This document shows, one piece after another, positions 54,800 to 64,000 of a stretch of DNA of 64,000 nucleotides; position 1 is the first letter of the stretch; each line of letters opens with the position of its first letter. A program made the position numbers and the translations under genes. The DNA comes from Symbiodinium natans (lineage: Eukaryota > Sar > Dinophyceae > Suessiales > Symbiodiniaceae), in NCBI GenBank assembly GCA_905221605.1, contig CAJNDS010000352.1, positions 1 through 64,000 on the forward strand. The letters run 5' to 3'. Below the pieces are notes generated by a model. It made no database searches. It worked only from the letters and a program-made list of their open reading frames with translations, and was not told the origin of the DNA.

Positions 54800-55790
54800 G
54801 GTCAAATAAGAAAACAATTTTTGCATTTTTTGCTGATGTCACTGCTCGAGTAGATGTCGACCAGCATAAGAACCATATATACATGATATCCCAAGTTGGC
54901 CCCATATCAGAATTCACGTGAGCAGCGGCGTGAGTTTGGCCATGTCATGTGTGCGCATGCCTTCGGCCACATGCAACGCCCATTTGCGGTTGCAGAAAAC
55001 GCTTTCTTGCGACGAAACGAAGCACTGCAGGTTCCGGCGCAGCGCCCGATAACCATGTTGTTGGGGTGTTCCCTGTTCCTGGCAGGCCCCGGTGTTTTTA
55101 AGATTGCTCCACATGGTGTTCCTTTTTTTGCTTCCGTGTTCACGTCTCACTCACCGCGTCCGCTGCCCGTTTTGCCAAACCCACCCCACAACCTTCAGAA
55201 AAAAGGGGGGGTGGCCGGGTCCGACCTTTGGACTTCCACCAAAGCTCCGAGGACTCCGGGAAGATGCAGCTTCGCTTTCACCAAATTGCTGCACCACACC
55301 AAACACAAAACTTTTTTGGCTGTTTGGCCCGCGCCGCGACACCACACGTAACGAAATGACAAAAGCATTGCTCTGCATTGCTGCAAGGAACACTGCAGAT
55401 AAGCGCAGCACGCGGTGCTGAACCAGCCTTCCGTCCCCGAATTCCGAATTATTCAAGGTGTTCTCATGGAAGTTTTGGGCCCGAAGCAGTGCAGCTGCTA
55501 ATGTTCCTGGCCGCATCATGCTTCTGCATGGCATGCGGCAGATGTGTGCCGTGCTGTATGGAGAAGTGCTCGAGCCGCTTCACCCACTTGGCTGAGTACC
55601 CTGAAGTCTCCACATGCCTCCCTCACAAGTAGGGAGCCGTCCGGGTACTTGTCAGTTGAATGGACTACCGGCACAGTCTCCACATTTAGGCAGGCTTGTC
55701 CACAGAGTTTTGTGTTCTTTCCTTTGCGGCTTAACGGTTCATGCATGAACAACTTCCTACATCCATCATAGGGCTCTGCTGAGATGCGGA
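54800..55790. other. No recognisable gene
   Basis: Only short ORFs without motifs. I found no repeats. Confidence 0.5.
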
Positions 55791-55794
55791 ACTT

Positions 55795-55842
55795 GCAGAC
55801 AGACAGATAGATAAATAGTTAGATAGATATACATATATATCA
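55795..55842. repeat. GATA-type microsatellite
   Basis: Degenerate GATA/GACA repeats followed by ATATAT, about 48 bp. Confidence 0.85.
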
Positions 55843-56572
55843 ACGATGCATTGCCGCAGTTTCGGTGCGGAGCGGCCCACGATCGGACACAGCTACCACA
55901 CCACGGCAGCAAAATGCTTCATAACGGTGTTTGCAGCGCTCGCTAAGGTGAAAGCCAGGTGCGGCCGGTAGCAGCACAAGCATTGTTGCACTATTACCCC
56001 AAAGCCTTGCTTGCACTTCCGGAGCTGTTACCAGGTGGTGCTCCGGCGTGTAGTGTCTGACATATTGCGCCCCAGATGCAACGACATCGGCTGCGAATCA
56101 GGGTACGCCGACACAAACACCTGCATGGCCACAAAGCCCACTATGTTTCACAGCGGAAGCTCGCGAACCACGCGATGCTCCTCGTGGCGACCTTGGCTCG
56201 CGTACATGCAGCTGGTCAAAAAGTGCCTGGGGCTGAAAGATATGAGTCATAGGCCACTGCTCAGGAAGCCAGTGCAACGCAATTACATGATGGCACCCAG
56301 AGTTGCTGGATCAAGGCAGTTTGGGAGAACGGGATGTGCAAGAGGTTAGATCAATGCTTTAAAGATGCAGAAGAGCCCTCAGCAAGTGTTCATTCACTAG
56401 CGTTTGAAGGCTGCGCGCTCCGAGCTGGCAGTTCACTCTCTTCCTCCAAGTCAGACACGCATCCTAAATCAGATCTCAAACACGCACTGCTGCAGTTGAT
56501 TGGAACAGCTCTACGATGATCATGCCGTTGTAGGCAGAAGTGGGTGGGTCGGGTAGTGCTTCCTGAGACAGC

Positions 56573-59500
56573 ATGGGTTGCTGCCAGACTGGACCCCAGC
56601 CGGCTGGAAATGCTGTCGGAGGCTCCGCGAGTGGCTTCGCGAGCAATCTGTCAGATTTCAAGGACATCGACGCTGTTGTGGCGGTGACGCAGGCCAGTGT
56701 GAATGCCACAATGATGATGTACCTGTCTAAGGCCCAGCTGCATGAAATCCTGAAGTGCTACGCCTACAAGCCTCACTCCAAGGGTGAGATCGTGGAGGTC
56801 GACTACAAGACCCTCGTGGATCAGGCCGGTGGTTCGGACCCCTTCAGCTTGACCGACGGTGCTGACCAAACTGACAAGAACGTGGTCAACTTGGCCAAAG
56901 TCGGGTTTGTTGGAGCCTTCAAGGCCAAAGGTGGCTTGCCCCGAATGCCCCTGGCCAATTTACCGCCCATAGTCACTCTGGGCAATCATTCGGACAGTCC
57001 GGTCTCCTTCAACTTGACGTCCTCCGAATTCCAGATATGTGGCCTCACGTACGCTGGCTTCGACCAGGCTGTCGCGATCAACAAGATCCAGCCTTCAGGT
57101 TCGAGTGCGAAAACCGCGTGGTACTACAACTTTTTGGTGGACCTCACCTTGAATACTATCAACCCCAACGCCCCAGTCCCGAACGATGTGCGAGAACGCA
57201 TGAAGCAGTTCATACATGAGTTTGGTCCTAACTCTTTCAGCATGCGGAAGCTTTTCCTGGATCTGGAGACAGCATCGCTCGTAGCCAACCCAGTGATCAA
57301 GGGTGTCACAGACAACACCGACTTCGGCCCTGCGTGGGCGATGATGTCTAAGATCTTCACAGGAGCCTACTTCAGCCAATTGCGCCAGACGGGCAACCCC
57401 ATCTTCGGCTACTCCGTCACGTCGAAGGTTGACCCGACGCCGTCCTCTACGGTTGCATTCCAGTCACTGGCTTATTCCACAGCACCATACCTGGTCGGCG
57501 GCCGGGAAACTCACAGCCCCGCCTCTTGCTTGGCATACAATCTCTCCACAAGAGCAACGCCTCCTGGCACCCAGCCCTTTACATGGAATTGGGTGGAGGC
57601 CAATGATGTGAGCCAGATATCAGGAGTCCTGTCAGTGCGACGCAGCTTTATTGCAAGCTACCTCACACAGCAAGCGGCGTCCCCCAGCAGGTGGCTTTGC
57701 TTTGACACCTCCTGCACAACACATCATGATGGAGAGACTTTCTACATATCCACCGGATTTCACTATGCTGCGCATCCAGCCAGATTCGCCGCTCTACACA
57801 CCCCAACACCAGTGAGGGACGGGGGAATGAAGACTCACACACTATCCTTCGCCCACAAAGCCGGTGATGAGTCGGAGAACTCATCGCACACTGTTAGCAT
57901 CTTCATGGATTTCAACTATCAGCTTGATGGAGATATCGTTATCCGGGGAACCCAGATCATCATCACCGTGACGGCAAAGGTTGCAATGGGCTTTCATCAC
58001 CATGAGCTGGGTGTGCACTACACCGACCTCCCATTGAGGGACTACTACTACAAGACAAAGATCGTCACACTTGACCTGGCCGTCAGCGATGACGGCAAAC
58101 TCACCGCGACTCAACACATGACCGTCCACAACAACTCCGCGAGTTGGGACTTCCATGCGAAAGGGATCGAAGGTCTTTCTGGCCTCGAGGGCTATCTGAA
58201 GAAGGGCTTGTCAGATGCTCAGGGCGGTGTGGACAGGTTTCTCAAGGCTGCGTTCGATGCCTTTGCAGACAACTTGGCAGACAACTTCAACCAGTATCAT
58301 CAGTGGGTCTTTCCCGGTGCCGACACCTTTGTCATGTCTCACGTCTTCTTCTCTCACAGCTGTGACCTGGTGACTCAGTTGAGGTATGCGACCCCAAGCA
58401 TGAACGGTTTGGTTGATGAGGCGAAGCAGATGATCTCGCCTGTGATGCAGCCAACGCCGCCTGTCGTAGAGGAGGTCACCTACGACATTGCAGCCTCTGC
58501 AGAGCTCATGACGAACTACATCCAGTCGGACATCCTTCAGCCACAGAAAAAGTTTCAGGCGCTGCAGACAGATGCAGGACTCGGGCTCCTCTTCATGATC
58601 GGCACGGAAGACTTCAACGTTGTCGTGGAGGAGTCAGGGAAGACCATGCATGGCTGGACACTGCGCAACTTGTCAGAGAAGCTCATCAAGCAGAGCTTCC
58701 CAAAGGGGGGGACCGTGAGCACTTTTGGCGTCTCGCAGGCGGCCGGGAAGGGCACGTCGAGGGAGATCCATGTCGCAATGTGCGTCGAAGCAGAGGGCAC
58801 CTCCAACTTGTACCTGAGTCTCCACAACTCAGATGTGGACCTTAGTTGGACAAAGGATATCCCGTGGCTGCATGCACCCTTCAACGCGGTGGACAGCTCT
58901 GGCAAGCCCGTGCCAGTGCCTCAGCCGCTGAGCATTGCGAACATCATGCTGAGCCAGGCCTCTGATGGCGAGCACATTGTTGTGGATATCCTGCGGAACC
59001 AGGAAGCAGCCCAGCCACTTCTAGAGCGCTACTGGATAGATGTGAGCAAGTCGCAGCCTCTGTGGAAGAAGCACCAAATGGCCGCTGACTTCGAGGCTTC
59101 GACCTACCAGTCTACTCTGGGCCGGGCCAAGGGGGACTTCGTGGACGGGATCTACACCATGGGCCAGGTGAACCGCGTTGCGCAGCTGGTCTACGCGCCC
59201 CTCTATGGCTTCGACCCCCTTGTTCCGCCGCCCGTCTCCCGACTGCGGCTCCCTGAGGATCTGGTGCCCGACGCCATCGCCGCAGCGCGGCACAGCAACG
59301 GAGACGACGACTCTGACTTGTACGTCGCCTCGCATGGAGGCCTTTACTACTTCGCCGCCGGCAACCAGGGCAACGATGCCGTGGCAACGAAGGTCGTCTC
59401 AGAGCCCAGTCTCCTGGCCGGCGTTAAGAAGCTCTTTGCGGCAGAGGAGAAAGGTGTCGTCACCGTTTGGGGTCTGAATGGCAGCAACCAGGTCTTTTAC

Positions 59501-59860
59501 CTCACATGCAAGACGGACGAGGTTACGGACTCTGATGCTTGGAGCGTCCCACTGCCTATCCTCACCAGTGTTGATGCAGTCTCGCCCTATGTAGATCGCA
59601 AATTCCTGGCAAACACCTTCTTTGCTCACACGGGCACTAGCTTGAGGAAGTACATCAAGACGCCTGGCACGGGGCTTTGGACATCGAAGAGCATAACGTT
59701 GCCACCAACGAGCTACAAGCAGGACTCGCGATCCATTCAGAGCTTCACCACAGAGCTCAAGGTGACAAACCAGACGACAGGCATGACAGCTGCCAACGTA
59801 GCAGTTGAGGTGACTTCGACCACCGTGACCTCGGTAAGCATCAACCACCTCTACTACCAG
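56573..59860 (+). CDS. Large multidomain protein, exon 1 (about 1096 codons)
   Basis: The first in-frame ATG is at 56573, but an earlier exon is possible because CAG acceptor-like sequences lie nearby. The protein is neutral, Ser/Thr/Val-rich and globular, without a clear signal peptide. Residues of about 890-1060 contain repeated strand-turn blocks (DSDLYVASHGGLYYF, VTVWGLNGSNQVFY and TFFAHTG) that look like propeller blades. Such blocks are, as I remember, found in a family of very large uncharacterised proteins of filamentous fungi and bacteria. The exon ends LYYQ at 59860, in phase with exon 2. It is the only intron-bearing, non-transposon gene in the window. Confidence 0.75.
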
Positions 59861-60359
59861 GTGGGGCAGTATGAAAATCCAGTGAAAATCCCTTGTGAAA
59901 GAATAACGAAAGGTGTCTCTCCGCAGCCCGCCTCATTGTTTGTAAACGACTCTGCTTCATTCCTTCTCTTCCCATTTCCCTCGTCCTTAGCCTCTCCCCG
60001 TTGCTGGTGTGCCACGTCATCCCATGTCCACGTGAGTCCACACAATGTTCACCCAGTCCGATAGAAGTCTGCTGTCTCTCTCAGCCCAAAGCTTGAAGCA
60101 ACATGAAACTACACCCTGAACCCTGCAAAGTGGACCCAGACCCTCATTCCAAACTCCGGCCTACAACCGAAGCCCAAGATGCCACAGCTTCTCCTACGGA
60201 CCAAATCCCGATGAACATTTTGTAGGGTTTAGGGTTTAGGGTTTAGGGTTTAGGGTTTAGGGCTTAGGGTTTAGGGTTTAGGGCTTAGGGCTTAGGGTTT
60301 AGGGTTTAGGGTTTAATGTGGTGATCTTGTGGTCTCTTGCGGTTCTTTGTGCTTCCCAG
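59861..60359 (+). other. Intron 1 of the large gene, with telomere-type repeats inside
   Basis: The intron is GTGGGG...TTCCCAG, 499 bp. Splicing it joins NHLYYQ to VGPQPVTVQ in phase 0, and the ORF of exon 1 otherwise runs into nonsense and stops at 60064. TTTAGGG repeats fill 60223-60314, close to the acceptor. Confidence 0.75.
60223..60314. repeat. Intronic TTTAGGG repeat
   Basis: About 13 TTTAGGG-type units, three of them GCTTAGGG variants, inside intron 1, ending about 45 bp before the acceptor. Confidence 0.95.
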
Positions 60360-61136
60360 GTGGGCCCTCAGCCGGTGACGGTGCAGACAGACCAGGATGG
60401 GACCATCACCATCGTGGAGTTGACCAACAGCTTAGTGGCAACTCGCTTTCACGTTGCCATTGCGACCAACATGCTGGGACTGGGAGGCCCTAAACCCCTA
60501 CAAGTGAATCCCATGGACGCTGCCTTCAAGCGCAATTCTGCACTGAATAGCAAGGACAAGTTGCGAGGTGCCAAGGTCACGGACATGCACGGTACTCAGA
60601 AGCCGTGGATCCCGCCAGACACGCCTGATGACACCCTGGACCAGATCGCCAAGCTCAACAAGAACCTAGACGAAGCGAGCAAAGACGTGGGGAACTCGGC
60701 CTTGCCCCTGGCGCCGCGCAGGCTTGCGCACACCCGCAGCACTGCGAAGCTGAAGGTGTCAGGGATAGACCTCGATCTAAGCTCGGCCAGGATGGTGGAT
60801 ATTGGGGACCTCTTCAATGCTTTGGGGTGCGCATTCAAGGCGACGATCAAGTTTGTCAAGGATGAGATCTCAGGTGCTTGGCACATATTGGCGATTATTG
60901 AGGGCAAGATCTATGCGGCTTTGATGGACACCCTCGAAGCGATCGGCGGCGCTATTCAGTGGGTCTATAACCAGATAAAGATGGCCATTGAGTGGGTGAT
61001 TCTGTTCTTGGAGTTCCTTTTCGGTTGGCAGGACATCCTGGTGACGCATCGGGTGATCAAGAAGTTCATCTCGCTGACTGCCTCGGAGTTCATCGATGAC
61101 TTAGCCTCGGCCAGGGCTGCCACGAAGCTTAGGGAT
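60360..61136 (+). CDS. Large multidomain protein, exon 2
   Basis: The exon continues the frame with QTDQDGTITIVE, then a low-complexity segment and a helical, partly amphipathic region (about 60790-61090, IEWVILFLEFLFGWQD). The 3' border near 61136 is approximate. The frame changes between here and 61226, and the sequence in between is T-rich, which fits a short intron of about 90 bp. The donor would be non-GT (GA or similar), as known for dinoflagellates. Confidence 0.65.
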
Positions 61137-61225
61137 ACTTGGAAATCATTTTTTTTGTTATTTTGGGTACTTCAATTCCGAAGAAGCAGCAAAAACAATT
61201 CAAGTTTTTGCGAGGGTTCCAAGTT

Positions 61226-61939
61226 CAGAACAGGAAGAAGGCGCTCGATGACTTCAGGAAGAACATCGCCGAGTTTACAGGCGTGAAGCCGGGCCTGAGG
61301 ATGACCGGCGCCGAGGCACTCAAGACCCCGGATCCCAGCGCCAAGCAAAGTGCCCCGGGCCACTTGGGCAAGCATCACTTCAAGGGCAATGTGACCCGCG
61401 CCTCCGCACCCAAGAAAGTGGACTTGGAGGGGGTTCCATCGGCTCTGCAGTCGCTGGTGAAGCTGTGTGAGTCGGCGGAAGAGAGCGTGGAAGGTGCTGC
61501 GCAGCGACTCAGGACCCAAGTGCTTGAGGAGTTTAGCCACTTAGACCTCACGACAGTCATGGAGCGAATTGCTGGCATCATCTCCATCGCTCTTGTTGAC
61601 GGCGCCGAGGGCATGATCTTAGAGCTCTTCACTGCTTGTGAGACCTTTGTTGGCCAGTTGATGGGCATGCTGGATCACACCATTGACATCCCTGTAATCT
61701 CTTGGCTCTATAAGCTCTTAACTGGAGAAGATCTCTCCCTCCTTGACCTTGCGTGCCTGATTGCAGCTATCCCAACCACTGTCTACTACAAAGCCCTGAT
61801 GGGCCATGCCCCCTTCTCGACGAGCGACGCGTGCACGGAGCGCATGCTGAATGCAAAGACGGTTCGGGACTGGAACAATGCCCCTTACGATCAGCAGCCC
61901 TTGGAAGGTGCGCTTCTGAGTCATGACCCTGAACCCTAA
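61226..61939 (+). CDS. Large multidomain protein, exon 3
   Basis: The exon opens with QNRKKALDDFRKNIAEF and continues through helical segments including DIPVISWLYKLLTGEDLS and LDLACLIAAIPTTVYYK, the latter membrane-like or a buried helix. The ORF stops at 61939 in the CCCTAAA repeat. A donor-like GGTGCG at about 61909 suggests that the real exon ends there and the gene goes on beyond the minisatellite. The true C-terminus is not visible. Confidence 0.65.
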   Translation, partial: QNRKKALDDFRKNIAEFTGVKPGLRMTGAEALKTPDPSAKQSAPGHLGKHHFKGNVTRASAPKKVDLEGVPSALQSLVKLCESAEESVEGAAQRLRTQVLEEFSHLDLTTVMERIAGIISIALVDGAEGMILELFTACETFVGQLMGMLDHTIDIPVISWLYKLLTGEDLSLLDLACLIAAIPTTVYYKALMGHAPFSTSDACTERMLNAKTVRDWNNAPYDQQPLEGALLSHDPEP

Positions 61940-61982
61940 ACCCTAAACCCTAAACACCCTAAACACCCTAAACCCTAAACCT
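61926..61982. repeat. CCCTAAA repeat after exon 3
   Basis: About eight CCCTAAA-type units, some as CACCCTAAA. The orientation is opposite to the intron 1 repeat, so exons 2 and 3 are flanked by inverted telomere-type repeats. Confidence 0.95.
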
Positions 61983-62004
61983 CTCTACCATATATACCTA
62001 AATG

Positions 62005-63873
62005 TTAAACACGAATTTGGCGTTTCGACCCCCATTGTTCAGCACGAATTTGGCGTTTTCACCCGTCTGACCCATTCGGCCCCCCCATTGTTCAGCACGA
62101 ATTTGGCGTTTTGACCCGTCTGACCCATGTGGACCCCCATTGTTCAGCACGAATTTTGCGTGTTGCCCCGTCTGACCCATTTGGAACCCCCTTGTTCAGC
62201 ACGAATTTGGCGTGTTGACCCATCTGACCCATTTGGACCACGAATTTGGCGTTTTGACCTGTCTGACCCATTTGGAGCCCCATTGTTCAGCACGAATTTT
62301 GCGTTTTGACCCGTTGGTGTTTTGACCCGCCTGACCCATTTGGACCCCCAGTGTTCAGCACGAATTTGGCGTTTTCACCCGTCTGACCCATTTGGAGCCC
62401 CATTGTTCAGCACGAATTTAGCGTTTTGACCCGTCTGACCCATTTGGACCCCCATTGTTCAGCACGAATTTGGCGTTTTGACCCGTCTGACCCATTTGGA
62501 CCCCCATTGTTCAGCACGAATTTGGCGTTTTGACCCGTCTGACCCATTTGGACCCCGTTGTTCAGCACGTTTGGCGTTTTCACCCGTCTGACCCCATTTG
62601 GACCCCCATTGTTCAGCACGAACTTGGCGTTTTCACCCGTCTGACCCATTTAGACCCGCGTTGTTCAGCACGAATTTGGCGTTTTGACCCGTCTGACCCA
62701 TTTGGACCCCCATTGCTCAGCACGAATTTGGCGTTTTGCCCCGTCTGACCCATTTGGACCCCCCTTGTTCAGCACGAATTTGGCGTTTTGACCCGTCTGA
62801 CCCACTTGGACCCCCATTGTTCAGCACGAATTTGGCGTTTTGACCCGTCTGACCCATTTAGACCCTCATTGTTCAGCACGAATTTGGCGTTTTCACCCGT
62901 CTGACCCATTTGGAGCCCCATTGTTCAGCACGAATTTGGCGTTTTCACCCGTCTGACCCATTTGGAGCCCCATTGTTCAGCACGAATTTAGCGTTTTGAC
63001 CCGTCTGACCCATTTGGACCCCCTTGTTCAGCACGAATTTGGCGGTTTGACCCGTCTGACCCATTTGGAGCCCCATTGTTCAGCACGAATTTGGCGTTTT
63101 GACCCGTCTGACCCATTTGGACCCCGTTGTTCAGCACGAATTTGGCGTTTTCACCCGTCTGACCCATGTGGACCCCCATTGTTCAGCACGAATTTGGCGT
63201 TTTGACCCTCAGCACGAATTTGGCGTTTTCACCCGTCTGACCCATTTGGACCCCCATTGCTCAGCACGAATTTTTTTGCGTTTTGCCCCGTCTGACCCAT
63301 TTGGACCCCCCTTGTTCAGCACGAATTTGGTTTTTTGACCCGTCTGACCCACTTGGACCCCCATTGTTCAGCACGAATTTGGCGTTTTGACCCGTCTGAC
63401 CCATTTTAGACCGCACGAATTTGGCGTTTCACCCGTCTGACCCATTTGGAGCCCCATTGTTCAGCACGAATTTGGCGTTTTCACCCGTCTGACCCATTTG
63501 GACCCCCATTGTTCAGCACGAATTTGGCGTTTTGACCCGTTTGACCCATTTGGACCCCCATTATTCAGCACGAATTTGGCGTTTTGACCCGTCTGACCCA
63601 TTTTAGACGCCCGTTGTTCAGCACGAATTTGGTGTTTTCACCCGTCTGACCCATTTGGAGCCCCATTGTTCAGCACGAATGTAGCGTTTTGACCCGTCTG
63701 ACCCATTTGGCCCCCCATTGTTCAGCACGAATTTGGCGTTTTGACCCGTCTGACCCATTTGGACCCCCATTGTTCAGCACGAATTTGGCGTTTTGATCCC
63801 CGTCTGACCCATTTGGACCCCCATTGTTCAGCACGAATTTGGCGTTTTGACCCGTCTGACCCGTGTGATTGTG
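62005..63873. repeat. 52-bp minisatellite, about 35 copies
   Basis: The unit contains TTCAGCACGAATTTGGCGTT and GACCCGTCTGACCCATTTGG in order. The period is exactly 52 bp between 62401 and 62453. Some copies are shortened (about 62240, 63208 and 63413). The common variant positions are TTTTGACCC or TTTTCACCC, and GGACCCC or GGAGCCC. It is not CRISPR: the repeats abut with no unique spacers and the genome is eukaryotic. Short ORFs through it are artefacts. Confidence 0.97.
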
Positions 63874-64000
63874 TGGCCTCTTGGTGCGTCGGAACAGAAA
63901 TTAATGAACGTTTTACTTTCTTAATGTTATGGGATTCTTTGGGCGGGTGGGTTTTTTTCCGTTGCCTACACACACTGCTGGCCTAGTAAATGCTCGAACT
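63874..64000. other. Unique sequence at the right edge
   Basis: There is too little sequence to judge. It may be further intron or the next exon of the large gene. Confidence 0.3.

Noticed and set aside
62005-63873. Possible CRISPR array
   Set aside because: The repeats are contiguous with no unique spacers, and the surroundings are eukaryotic. It is a minisatellite.

Overview
The window looks like dinoflagellate nuclear DNA, most likely a Symbiodiniaceae-type or related genome. Four things point that way: repeated 9-12 nt matches to the 3' part of the dinoflagellate spliced leader (TTTTGGCTCAAG), interstitial TTTAGGG telomere-type repeats, several Ty1/copia polyproteins of the kind common in these genomes, and a lone intron-bearing gene in a sea of retroelement debris. 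These points rest on family knowledge. I could run no database search.

Left flank (1-3986): a decayed copia pol on the minus strand runs off the left edge, followed by back-to-back telomere-type repeats and an unidentified ORF.

Central composite (3987-41054): one nested retrotransposon. Outer copia element A has a damaged 5' LTR (3987-4305), a primer-binding site, gag and protease. It is then interrupted by inner copia element B (8626-21150), which is flanked by a 5-bp target duplication ACGGG and has 550-bp LTR copies that read identical. Element A resumes at 21156 with integrase, reverse transcriptase, RNase H and a C-terminal methyltransferase-like domain. Element B is itself interrupted: a 2.27-kb insert C sits just inside its 3' LTR, flanked by a 14-bp duplication. 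The 3' LTR of element A is interrupted at its 13th base by an array of six 2.36-2.51 kb units. Every unit is bounded by the same 13-bp target sequence and starts with a spliced-leader remnant. Each unit carries a Cys-rich ORF of about 305 aa and then about 1.3 kb of hairpin-rich, apparently non-coding sequence.

Two features stand out as possibly undescribed. First, both copia elements carry a second 564-569 aa ORF in the +1 frame, fully overlapping the open gag-pol frame between protease and integrase. Second, the array units contain three successive hairpins with different stems but nearly the same 18-nt loop, and the stems covary between units.

Right flank (41055-64000): a minus-strand SF1-type helicase pseudogene abuts element A. 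Beyond it lie copia, LINE and other retroelement relics, AGT microsatellites, and a plus-strand gene with at least three exons (56573-61939) encoding a very large protein with a propeller-like part. TTTAGGG repeats lie in its intron, CCCTAAA repeats follow its last visible exon, and a 52-bp minisatellite fills most of the rest.
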